The notes below the pieces were generated by a model that searched no databases, was not told the DNA's origin, and worked only from the letters and a program-made list of their open reading frames with translations. Shown here one piece after another: positions 32,779-44,048 of a stretch of DNA of 64,000 nucleotides. Made by a program: the position numbers and the translations under genes. The stretch comes from Filobasidium wieringae (Eukaryota > Basidiomycota > Tremellomycetes > Filobasidiales > Filobasidiaceae), in the NCBI GenBank assembly GCA_001600055.1, contig BCIV01000006.1:558001-622000 (forward strand), in the 5' to 3' direction. Numbering within the stretch: the stretch's first letter is position 1; every line of letters begins with the position of its first letter.

Positions 32779-33505
32779 ACCATACGTAAAACTCGGTATG
32801 CGAGTTGGTGCAGGGGCTGGGTCAGCCCAAGTTGAAAATGGTCACGGAGGCGAACATTATTGGGGAGTGGTGCATCTACGGGTACATTGCGCTCTCCATC
32901 ATTCAGCTAAAGAGGATTGTTGTTTTGTTAGGCTTCAACGATGATGTGATTGTAGGGTCGTGTTGTCATGCGCATTTACACTCCCGAGGTCTCTGATGAC
33001 TTTACTACTGGAGCTACTGGTGTATGAACAACGTGCATGGTTTCCCCGACAGTCCAACCCGGTAGCACAGTTCGCTGTGGAAGTCGTTCAGTAGGATCAG
33101 GAGTCTGAAACAAGCAAGAGATGATGTCGATTGTTTATCTCCGAGCGAACGACGCGTCTGGTTTCAGGGTGGGAAGTGTATTTGAATCAGCCAGGCGCGT
33201 AGATTGGAAATACGTTCTGACCGCGCTTCTAATTGACATGCACCTTTCCTCGGCTTGTCTGAGCGTGTCATTGGGCCGGTTGGCGCTGAGTCTCGCTTCC
33301 GCTCTGCCAGGAAATTCCTGCAAAGTCCCAAATCCGTTCATTCTAGGTCGATCCACCAGCCAACACCTACGCCTCTTCTTTGATACCCTTCGGTCCGTTC
33401 ATTCCTCAAGAAAAAGGTACGTGTCTCTCACCGCATCGATTCGCTTTGTTTTCTGTTGTACTTACCCCACGTCCCACTCCCTACAATCAGTCGACACCAG
33501 CAAAA

Positions 33506-35022
33506 ATGGCCGCTCGTCCCACCGTCACCGTCTTCTCTGGCAATGGAGAGGCTTCCGGCTCTTTGGCCTTGCCCTCCGTCTTCACCGCCCCCATCAGGTT
33601 GGACGTTGTTCAGCAGGTTCACAGTGAGTCTGAATGGATTCATTACAGGGTGGACGGTTCGCGGTGGTCAAGATGGATATCTGGCAAGAAAGCTTCCAGA
33701 CCATCGAGAGAGGAGGACCGGGCAACGATGGACAGCCTGCTAGCTGAAGAATTGGTTGGGTCCCTGGAGATGACAAGACTAGGAGATGCGCATGCAAGAC
33801 GTGGACGAGCCATATGACACAAGACCACCCGAACCACCACCTGAAGTCTTGCAACCGGAACGAAGCACTAAACGTCCCCTCGCTTTCTTTTACACAGAGT
33901 CTATGAACAAGAACAAGCGTCAAGCTTACGGAGTCTTCAACAAGGCTGGTCACCAGCACTCCGCCGAGTCTTGGGGTACTGGTCGTGCTGTCGCCCGTAT
34001 CCCCCGTATCGCCGGTAGCGGTACCGCCCGTGCCGGACAGGGAGCTTTCGGTAACATGTGCCGAGGAGGAAGGATGTTCGCCCCCACCAAGACTTTCAGG
34101 AAGTGGCACGTCAAGGTACGTCGTGTGACGGTCCCGTCCTCGATTCACGTGGTCGCTGATCTCGTATCGATTCGTGATTACAGATCAACCAGAACCAGCG
34201 TCGTTACGCCGTCGCTTCGGCTTTGGCCGCTTCTGCCCTTCCCTCTTTGGTCCTCGCCCGTGGTCACCGAGTCGAGCAGATCCAGGAGGTCCCTCTCGTC
34301 CTCGCTGACTCTGCCGAGTCTTTGAAGAAGACCAAGGAGGCCGTCGAGCTCTTGAAGACCGTCAAGGCTTACTCTGACATTGTCAAGGTCTCCAACTCGA
34401 GGAAGATCAGGGCTGGAAAGGGAAAGATGAGGAACAGGAGGCACAGGCAGAGGAGGGGTCCTCTCGTCGTTTACAAGAACGACGAGGGTATCGTCAAGGC
34501 TCTCAGGAACATCCCCGGTGTCGAGACCTGCCCTGTTACCGCGCTCAACCTGTTGCAGTTGGCCCCCGGTGGTCACGTCGGAAGGTTCGTCATCTGGACC
34601 GAGGGTGCCTTTGGTGCTTTGGACGAGGTTTACGCCGCCAAGTCTGGATACGAGCTCCCCACCGCCAAGATCTCCGCTTCCGACGTTACCCGACTCATCA
34701 ACTCTGACGAGATCCAGTCCGTCGTCCGTGTCGGTGGACCCGCCACCCAGAAGAGTGAGTAGCGAGCGATGTTTTGCCATTCAGTCTTTCCCATGTGGCA
34801 ATTTACTGATCCACACCCGTTGACTTTTCTTTTTTCTCAGGGCCCTTCTCCCAGAAGAAGAACCCTCTCAAGAACAAGGCCGTCCTCTTCAGGCTGAACC
34901 CTTACGCCAAGACTCTGCGTCGTCAGGAGCTCATCAGGTCGGAGAAGAAGGGAGCCTCGAAGAAGGCCGCTGCCGGAAAGGCCGCCGGTGCCGAGTTCCT
35001 CAAGACCTTGCACGCCGCCTAA
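33506..35022 (+). CDS. RPL4: 60S ribosomal protein uL4 (L4)
   Basis: A core protein of the large subunit whose loop lines the peptide exit tunnel. Four exons (33506-33623, 33898-34115, 34184-34754, 34841-35022) give 362 residues, the family size. Recognisable stretches are [53 protein letters not shown] (the tunnel loop), [20 protein letters not shown] and [15 protein letters not shown]. The ATG follows an A-rich CAAAAATGG context typical of highly expressed genes. Codon use in exons 2-4 is C-ending and strongly biased (GTC, AAG, CTC), unlike neighbours. Intron 1 is 274 nt, much longer than the others in this gene. Ribosomal protein introns can host snoRNAs, but I did not find convincing C/D or H/ACA boxes. 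Confidence 0.97.
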
Positions 35023-36002
35023 GCGTAATGGTCCGAGCGGACGAGGGTTGTAGATTGCTTTTACGTGCGATTGTGGACCGTGTGGTTATGACATGACATG
35101 GTTCTCGCACTCTTTTTGCCGTCTCGTTCAGCCGGATGTGATCTCGCTGTGAATTGGACCGTCTGTGATCTGCAATGCATCTTACTACTAGAGTGCTTGT
35201 CGCTCGAGCATGCCGGTCAGGATCTTGTCTGTCTGTCGATGTGATCGTTCGTGGCCCGCCGCTCTAACACCGGGGGGGGAGGGGGGAACAGTTGTGAAAC
35301 GCGGACAGAGAATCACGCGAGATTAGACCATTCGTTGGGCCAGAGATAGCATCGGATCGCATGGGATGGGATTCGTTGGGATTCGATGAGATGGGGCAGC
35401 ACGACACGGGTCATCGAGCGATGCAGTCGATGTGCCGTACAGGGTGTACAGGGTGTTGGTTGGATGCGCATACGGCGGGTCAGTGTGAGCGAGGGAAGTG
35501 TTGTGAGGTGAGGCGTTGTGGATGAACCTGGGCGTGTTGTGTTGCGTGTTGTATGATAAGAAACGATCCGTCACTTATCAGAGTTTGGTTTGGTATCTCC
35601 GTCGTTGGATCGTGCTCACTCGCCCATTCTGGATCTATCGCTACCAACGCTCCGCTACTGCCACTGCCACCATCACCACCAACACCACCACCACAACTGC
35701 GAGACCACTGTGCGAGTCGTCTATAATCCTCCGAAGATCTCGGGTATCGGTCGAGATCTCTTGGCACCGCACTCGCTCACTTCAGCCTCACCGACCGACG
35801 AGTTTACATCTTCAGCTGTTCACTCTCGCCCGACTTTGTTCAGACGTGACACCTCATCTTCTCGGTATTCTTAAGGATGATACACCTCGCCACTGGGAAC
35901 AACACGGACAGCTCATAATCATACTCTCCCCCCGCAATCTCACTCAACACGCTCCAAGACGATCGCTCGACGAGCAAGGAGGGAGGAGGAAGGGTTCGAA
36001 GA
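35023..36002. other. uL4 3' region and permease promoter
   Basis: About 980 bp. It holds a G-run (35272-35286), GATTCG/GGGATG-rich sequence, and a CCACCA-type run (35659-35695) upstream of the permease ATG. No gene was recognised; open frames at 35516-36025 are low complexity. Confidence 0.5.
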
Positions 36003-39000
36003 ATGAGTCTCTCAAAGGCAGATGATTCTGAGCAGGACGAGGACGTTCAGGATCTTCAGGTATCCACCTCCAGCTCGATCCTTTTCCCTCCTCCCTCTGC
36101 CTCTTCTTCTTCCTCTGGAGCAAAACCTTTATCTTCCCTCGTCGAACCGGATGAACCGGACGAACCGGACGATTCCTCTTGCTCAGGATCAGATTCGGAT
36201 TCCGGATCAGACGAGTCTAGTATCGACTCGATAGGTTCTTACCCGGAAGCCAAGACGCCTAGTAATTCACTCGTCTCCCTGCATTCTTCCCTCCTCCCGA
36301 CGACCGAGGAGTTCGAGCACGAGTTCGAGTATGGGACCACTCCGACTTCACATCCACCTGTTACCGGATCTGGACCCAGGACGAGCTTCGGCCATGGATT
36401 CTCTGCTGCTAGACGTTCTGGACCGGGATTGGGGATTGAGGAAGGGAGGATACTGGATTCAGTGGTTGAAGCGGAAGAGGAAGAGGAGGAGGTGGATAGG
36501 ATTTCCATCAGACGATCTAGAGGGACTTGGGAGGAAGGATGGAGTGGGAGGAGCGAGAGGGGGTTGTTGGATTCCAGTCGAACCACACGGACCACTCAGC
36601 CAGGGATGGATCTGGGTATCGAACTCGAGGACACGGATGATAAAGCGACTCGAACGGGGTTGGAACGGGAGCACGATGATGATGACGACAAGGACAATGA
36701 TGACAAGATCCTTCCCGCCTCTCCATCCTCTTATCACTACTATAACCCTTATAACAATCAAAACGACGAGACTCAAACTTCACCTAGGAATCACTACCAA
36801 ATCCATCTCCCTCACCCCATCTACAACCCGCTCCAACCGTCCCCCCACCCCCGTCCCCACCCCGATCCCCTCCCCGATCCGGACCTCCCACCCGGCATCC
36901 TAGTCCCTCCATGGAACCGCGATCCCTGGCCAGACAACCATTATACATCCTCCACCATCGGCGATCCTCGGGATCTCAGACGATTGAAGCTCTTGAGGGA
37001 TACGGAGCAGAGGGAGAGGGATCAGAAACGATTGGAAGATCTAGGGTATAGTCAGGTCTTAGGCAGGGATTATGGGTTCTGGGCTAGTTTTTCGGTAGGG
37101 TTTTGTAATATCGGTGTAAGTCGTCGTCGTTTTTCTCTCCTCAAAAGAGCCTCGTGAGGGGAAACGTTCGACGTGTGTTGATTTCTCGAGACGTATGACG
37201 ACAGGGTTTGCAAGGTGCTTTGTTTGGGATATTTACTACGTTTAGTTACGGCGGACCAAAGTCAGTCTTCCAGCCTCTCTCATCCAGTCGTTTCAACCGG
37301 ACCGGACCTGATCCCGGGTTCACCTTGCGCACAGGATGATCCTCGTCATGTGGCCCATAGCCGGTCTAGCCTTGACCTTTATAACCCTCAGCATGGGCGA
37401 ACTGGCCTCCGCCTATCCTGTTTCTGGAGCGATGGCTAGTTGGGCTTGGACTTGTGCTAGAAAGGGTGTGGGGGGGGAGAGGAAATGGGGTTGGGTCATG
37501 GGGGGCTTGGTCATGGGTTATCATGTCGGGGTCGTCAGTATCCCTTTTTGATCATACGGACGAGGATGAGTGCGCTGATCGATCATGTATACTGCTTGGA
37601 ACTCCGTGGAAACAGATGTGCTTGATCAGTTGGCAGTGCGGTAGGTTGATCAATGAGACCGTCCATCTGGCCGTGAAGAGTTATCCAAAGGAGAACTGGG
37701 CAACGACTCTTTATAGTATCGTGAGTCATAGCTACGAGATGTCGCACGTCATTCACGGCCACGGGAGCCCAACGCTGACCGGCTTTGCTAAACGACAGGC
37801 CCTCATGATCCTCTTCGGACTGGTCGGTACTTCCAAATGGGGAAGAGGCCCGAGGTTTTGGGTACTCGCTTGTGAGCACCTTTTCCTGGATATTTCCATC
37901 ACAGATTACTCAAAGCTACCTCGACAGGCATGTATATAATCATCGTCTGGGCGGTCGTATGCATCTCTCTCTTCTCCTCACGATCACCCGCTCCGGCTTC
38001 GACCCTCCTATACGGAGCCGCCTTTCGGAGCACTTCCGGGTGGTCCAGTAAACCGTTTATATACTTGATAGGAGGGATCTTGTCTAGCGTGGCTACTGGT
38101 GCTGTGAGTTTGGACGGTCGTTCGAGTTCGAACAAGGTCAGCTGATCGAGCTGGTTCGGTACATACAGGATGCATGCGCACAGTAAGTCTGGCATTGATG
38201 ATCACCTTGAAGAGGGAGAGATTGATCAATCATTCTGTCATAGTCTCGCCGAGGAGACTCGTGATCCTGCTAGAGTAGTGCCTTTGGCTATGATCGCTTC
38301 GGTAATAGCAGTGAGTTTGGCCTTTTGTTTCGAGTGCGAGGGACGACCCGCTGAAACCCCACGAATCCAGTCATATGTTACTGGTTATGTCGTGAGTGGA
38401 ACCTGGCCGGTACTTTCAGGTTCTGTAGCTCATCGAAATCGCTGTGATCAGTGCATCTTGTCCATTCTAGTGGCAATTGACCCTTCCTGGATAGAAGATA
38501 TCGCACATCACCCATTCCCAACTGTAAGGCACCTGCACGTGCTAAACGTCGCCTCGACCACTGATCTGCTTTATCATCCCTACAGGGCCAGATACTCAAA
38601 AGAGCCTTGGGATTGAGACCGACCATCATCTTGCTTTCCCTTTGCATACTAGCCTTTTGTTTGCAGGCTACCGCTCAGCTTCAGGCATCTTCGAGATTCG
38701 TTTGGGCCTTGGCGAGGGACCAGGCCATACCTTTTTCGAAACATATTCACGCCTTGAATAAACATCGCTTACCTGTTGCCGCGACCTGGTTGGTCCTGTT
38801 TCTTGCCTTGCCCATGGCGTTCGTCATTTGGTCAGCTCCCGCCATCACAGCGTCAGTGCTGAGCACTGCTGCAGGCACGTTCTGCATGATATCCTATGTG
38901 AGCGTCTTGTCCTCGTCGATGCATGCTTGTTTTTACCTTATACTGATACCTGAACTACAGTCGGTGCCAACATTACTTTACTTGGTCTCGAACAACGATC

Positions 39001-39641
39001 TAGAACACGAGTATCGATCTAGCTGGAGCTTGAGGCGATTCAGGTTCGTGCTTATCAATGGAGATCTGACGCTTTCATTGACGCTAATTCGTGGTCAATA
39101 GTAAGCCTATTGGCTGCTTAACCGTGTTCAGTGCGGTTATCGTCATGATATCGATGGCATTCCCTACGGAAAGTCCGGTAACCGCCGGCAAGTCCGATGC
39201 ACCGCGACGATTATCTGCATTCCTGGTGCTAACATTCAAGGCGTTTTACAGAATCATTCAGCTGGAGCCCTGTAGCGACGATATTCGCTTTATTTCTTTC
39301 ATATATCACATGGCGGTTGTACGGTAAGTAGTACCGAGGGTCATTCTCAAGAATTCAAGCTCATGTCCCTTTTATCAGGCCAATCGCACTATTCTGGACC
39401 TATACGCAGCATCACCAAGTGGACCGCAGGCGCCGAAATAGATCTGCAGTCTGCGTTACAAAAGCCAGAAATCTCCAGTACAGGAAAGCCGCATGGCTCA
39501 AGGACGTTTCCGGGACAAACGGAGACTGACGTGTTTTCTCCGACTATCGTGCGGACTGTCACCGTAGCGCCAAGCGACGTAGAGTCTACAACCGACTCGC
39601 AATGGCCTGAAACGCCAATATATGGAAGGGGAACTGTATAA
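36003..39641 (+). CDS. APC-superfamily amino acid/GABA-type permease with a long acidic N-terminus
   Basis: A predicted multi-span membrane transporter of the amino acid/choline/GABA (ACT) branch. The first 371 codons (exon 36003-37115) mostly form an acidic, Ser/Asp/Pro/His-rich disordered extension; family members usually have well under 100 residues there. After that come the conserved spans: GFWASFSVGFCNIG-GLQGALFGIFTTFSYGGP, then WPIAGLALTFITLSMGELASAYPVSGAMASW. Next are the ENWATTLYSI loop, AHLAEETRDPARVVPLAMIAS, ALARDQAIPFSKHIHALNKH (the ACT-family signature region) and FPTESPVTA. Splicing is complex: a 14-nt exon (38169-38182) is needed to make DACA-HLAEETRD, and one intron (39188-39251) is GC-AG (GCAAGT donor, CTAAC branch). 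Exons between 37534 and 37640 and between 38400 and 38586 are not fully resolved. Substrate is not predictable from sequence; GABA or choline-type is a guess. Confidence 0.85.
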
Positions 39642-39828
39642 AAGGATTTGTTCACGTCAGAAGGCGTTCAGGGTTGTAGAATGACTAGGGTTGTATCCGA
39701 ATCGGTTGTAATGTGAGGTGACCTCTATTGTATATCTCTCGTCTCTGTCTTGGTCAAAAAGGATCAAACAATCTACTTCATGCAATATTCGCTCGTGCAA
39801 TTTCATTATGATACAAAGTGGTTCGTAA

Positions 39829-42800
39829 TTACGCCATATCCTTGTCCTCGGCGTCGTACAAGTCGTTCTTCTTGATGATGACAATTCCCTCCAGAGTTGA
39901 TGCGTAGGGAAAGTATTCGTTTGTTCCAAATTCGGCCCGCTCGCCAACGGCAATCCGTACGGGTGTTTGGTGGGTTTGGAACTAGTAAAGGGAAAACGAT
40001 TAGCCTAGCGAAACTGCACACAGCTTCACACTCTAAACCTACACCACTGATTCCCATCCTTTGACCAGCCAGACCGACCGTGTTCACGGCTTGACCGACC
40101 CGGACGGTAATGGCCTTCTCCTCCAGCTGCTCGTCCAAGGTGATCAAGAATCGCGGGTACATGGCGCTGACCAGCCAGTACATCATCCAGTGACTCTTTT
40201 CCAAGACGACTGTTTCGAAGGTTCGTCAGCGAAGTTCACCTAGCTGGCTACTAATAATCGACTTAAGACTCACATGATTGTGCGTCCGTGAAAGACACAA
40301 GTAACGACAACAGACCGGCGGTAGCCGAGGGCGATAGAATCTGTCGGTCGTTGTAGAAGGGGTTGATCCCAATAGTCCCTTTCCCCATATGTACGAGACC
40401 CTGCAGCACAGGATCAAGCGTCAGTCTAACGGACTCCATCAGGCGCAATTCTCGAACCCACCTGAGCAATCCTGACCATAAAAAGGCAGTTTGGCTCCTT
40501 GGCGTAATATCCCGCCAGACTTCGCAGCATTTGCGCTAATCTAGCATTGTTGGTACCAGCACCGACAAGACCCATAGCCAAGATAGCATTGACAGCAACC
40601 TCGAGGTCGTTGTCGTGTGAATATCGGGAGAGGTTGTCGAGGATTGGCAATTGAGGGTTGGAAGCCGAGATCAAACCGAGAGCCAGAGGTACAGCCTTTC
40701 GCACAATAGGATCTCCATACGACATCTGGAACCCCAAGTTTCGTTAATCATTGAATTGGATAGATCGCTTAGAAAAATACGCACAAGGTGGTTAAATTGT
40801 CGCAACGACATGTCTGCACCAACATCTTCGCCCATTGCTACGAGTGCAATTCCGATAACAGCGAAGGCTTGGTACGTCATATCAGATGGTTTGGCATCTT
40901 CCTTCTTCTCCTCTTTTGACTCTCCCTCTGCAAATGCGGCAGTAGTGTCCTGTTCGGGCGTCTCAGGCTTATCTTCCTCGTCAGTTTTGGGTTTGGGAGC
41001 GTGATCGGCACAATGATGCAACATGGTCTGGATCTTCAGAACGTTTCCGGTAGCAGCATAGGAACAGACGTCGACCAAGATCTCGGCTTGTTTGCCAAGG
41101 GGATGTTCGATAGTCTTCAGCAGCTCGACGGTTGCTTCAGATGCCTCTTGTCGTCCTATTGCGCACCAAGTCAGTTCAAGTAGCAACACGGGTAAAAGGC
41201 TCTGATACACTTACCCAAATAGACCAGACCTAGCGCCAATGCGATGAATCGCGCCCATTTGTCATCAAGAGTGCTCTCCAGTCGCTCCATCAATGACTGT
41301 ACAATGGTGATCGCAATGTCTCCATTTGCAGATCCGACAAAGACGAATCCGAGAGCCAATGCAGCATTTGCAGCTACTTCCATCGATGCGGTCTCGTCGG
41401 CGATGTAAGGCAAAAGTTTGTCGGCGATATCCTGGCGACAAGATCCCACACATGCTAGAGCGATACTATAGAGTGAGAGGCAGAAAAGCATTCAGCTACG
41501 GGAGAATCGATCTTTGAACGGTCTCGTTGTACGTACCCGTTTATAGCAGCGACTTTCAATTCGGTACTAGGGTTATCGACATGCTCCTCCAGCAAAGCAT
41601 ATGCCACATCAAGCTCAGCTCGTACTCCGTTATGTAAGATACCAGTAGCCAAAAGAGCTCCAGCTTTAATGTGCTCCTCTGAAGAGTAAGAATACTTGTC
41701 TACTTGACTGATACCGACCTCGGTATCCCATAGCATGCTTAAACCAAGGGAGGCCGTCGCACTCATCATACCTAGCAAGGGAGATCAAACGTAATAAGGT
41801 AAGGATGACGACTTCAATGATATAAACCGAGGCTGGCTTACCGTGATCTTTGTTCTTGTAGATGAAACTCTGACCCTCCTCGACGTCAACAATCAACTTG
41901 TCGTTTCCAAATCCAGCATTGACAAAAGCGTTGACGAACGTTCCTGCCAAGTTAGCTCGAGCCGAGTCCGCTGCCGCAGCAGAACCTGTAAGGAACAAAT
42001 GACGTCAACATCCGGTCATGCGCAAGGTCGAAGAAGCCCAAACCTACGGTTAGTCTCCAAATGACTTTTGTAAATGTCTTCGAGGCTCTTCGGCTCGCTG
42101 ACATCCAATTGCTTTCCAAATCGTTTGAAGTGCTCAGTGAGCTTCAGGTTACCAAGACACTCAAGGATGTCATCTTCGAGCATGGGGGGAGCCGTCTCTT
42201 CCGTAGCCATTTCGGAGTTTTCAGAATCGTTATCGTCCTCAGGAGGGGTCCACGATTCAGGTTCTGAGCAGTGCAGCCAGTGAATAGGAACTTGAGCTCG
42301 TGCCAAGAAGAATGCTAGCTGCTTCTTCATGGTGCTGTCGAATGATGGGCGGCGGTAAGCTATGAACATGTCAATGATAATACCAACCGACTCACTGGTT
42401 CATAGGAGCCTCGAAGTATTTCCGGATCAATTTTCGGTCTCGAAGTCGTACAGCCAAAGCAATCGCCTGAGTATATCGTTCGTGCTTTGCGTAAATAGCA
42501 GCAGCCGTCTTCAAGAATGCACGATCATCGGGGGAAACCAGTAAAGGCGCACAGCTGAACGACGCAAACAGAATAATGTTACTTTCGAGCTTGAACGAGA
42601 ATAGTAGTAGAAGCCACTCACGATACCATATACTGACATACCCTCGAATAGATGGCCTCTCCCGTCTCCTTGTTCAAGAACTCGTCTGTAGCTAAACTCT
42701 CAATACTCTCCAACTCGAGCAGAAGATCTACCGCGTCAGCCTCGGCGTTATGTTGCAAGAAGAAAGGAACGAGCTCCAAAGCCAGCGACAATAGCTGATC

Positions 42801-43676
42801 TCGGCTTTTCAGCGGTCGAACCACCTTCTGCTGAGCGGTTACTGCAGCAGGTATCGATTCGGTTCCTCCCGTCACGACCTTCTCGCTCTCATCTACAGCC
42901 ATGGCGTCTGCTGATTTTGGAGTGGGCTTAACAGGTTCTTGAGTAGGCTCAGTCACTCCGACTTCTCCGTTGATAGCCAAACTGTACTCCTCCCCGATCT
43001 CGGAAGCCAAGTGCCGTACGTATTCATTACCCCAATCGCCAGGGGCCTCCTTCGATCCAGAGGTAATTCGATAGTGCAAAGTATCACGCTGACCGTTATC
43101 CGAATAAGTCATAGCAAGCACAGAGATGATGGAACAGCATAGAGCCCTTTCCTTCTCCAACTCGTCTGTATTCCATTTCTCGCTGAGCGAAATCAATTCG
43201 TTATAGAAAGGTCGTAGGAACTTGAGGGGTTTTGGTACGGATGTCATGGACGAGGTCGAGGTCTTGATCAAGGTTCTAAGGGATTCCAAGCTAGGGTTGT
43301 ATAGGGTTGCATCAGATTCCTGTCGGCAGCCGTGATGAAGATTGAAATCAGTTCAACGGTAATATTATGTAAATCGAGGCAATGCCAACCTTTAATCGCT
43401 CAACAAGCATTTCCAACTCATTCTTGAGCTGAATATCCTCGTCAGACTAGTAAAAGAGTCCCATAATCGACATAAGCCTTCCGGAAACTCATACGCCTCT
43501 ATAACAGTATGACTAACCATCTCTTCTTCCTTCGTCTCCTTTTTGCCATCGACAGCCTTTCCCTTGGGATCGTAAGTCTTTTCCTTGTTCTCTTTCCCGG
43601 CAGGATCCTCAGAAGGAACAGGGATGTCCTCTGCTATGCGGCGATCCACGCCATCTGGTCGCTGGTTATCAGCCAT
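39829..43676 (-). CDS. RPN1: 26S proteasome regulatory subunit Rpn1
   Basis: Rpn1 is the largest non-ATPase scaffold of the 19S base and docks ubiquitin shuttle factors and Ubp6. The gene runs from the ATG at 43676 to the TAA at 39829 with about ten short introns. The N-terminus is the usual charged, disordered lead ([20 protein letters not shown]). Then come [19 protein letters not shown] and [25 protein letters not shown], both diagnostic. The centre has the proteasome/cyclosome repeats, for example [58 protein letters not shown] and [18 protein letters not shown]. The C-terminus is [22 protein letters not shown], as in yeast Rpn1. A second acidic/Lys-Glu stretch occurs near 40870-40990. 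The gene is essential in yeast (family knowledge) and no defect is visible. Confidence 0.96.
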
Positions 43677-44048
43677 GATGGAAGAGCTACTTGTTCTGAG
43701 TCGTTTGTTTAAGGTGTATAGTAGGTGTGGTTCTATAATCGGACTTCCCAGCTGTATGAGGAAGTGTTTGGTCTACAAGCTTTCTATAAAGCAAAATTGA
43801 AATAGCTATGTGGCCGCAACTATGGTAAGGTGAAAGGTGCAAACAGACATCTATGCGATACGAGTGAGCACATCGAACGGTATGCTCGCTTGCTCAGGCT
43901 GACGAAGCGTGTCATAGAGCAGGCTACAAATCCGCGGTTCGCGCGCAAGATGAGTTTCAAGGTATCATTTCGTTCATGTTCATAAAAGACAAGGTGCATT
44001 CGATAGACAAGCCGACTCTTCGAACCTATTGCCTACAGCCAAACCGAT
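43677..44048. other. RPN1 promoter and SURF4 3' region
   Basis: 372 bp between tandem minus-strand genes. I looked for a yeast-type PACE box (GGTGGCAAA) and found none. No other element was recognised. Confidence 0.5.

Larger units (their letters stand above)
31883..33505. other. Accessory filler between the truncated transposon and the uL4 gene
   Basis: 1.6 kb without a supported gene. It contains several copies of GATTCGGTTGAA (32295, 32379, 32539, with partial ones near 31967 and 32168) and a 17-bp tandem duplication (32745-32778). The last part (about 33.2-33.5 kb) should be the uL4 promoter, C/T-rich near the ATG. The repeats could be remains of another transposon or LTR, but no terminal repeats or protein remnants prove it. 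Confidence 0.5.

Noticed and set aside
33624..33897. C/D-box snoRNA in the uL4 intron
   Set aside because: A TGATGA-like box and a CTGA can be picked out, but no terminal stem or spacing fits, so no RNA is annotated.
34178..34780. 200-residue minus-strand frame over uL4
   Set aside because: Shadow of a strongly codon-biased ribosomal protein gene; no features of its own.
43677..44048. PACE-type proteasome control element upstream of RPN1
   Set aside because: No GGTGGCAAA on either strand; Rpn4-type control as in yeast is not supported.
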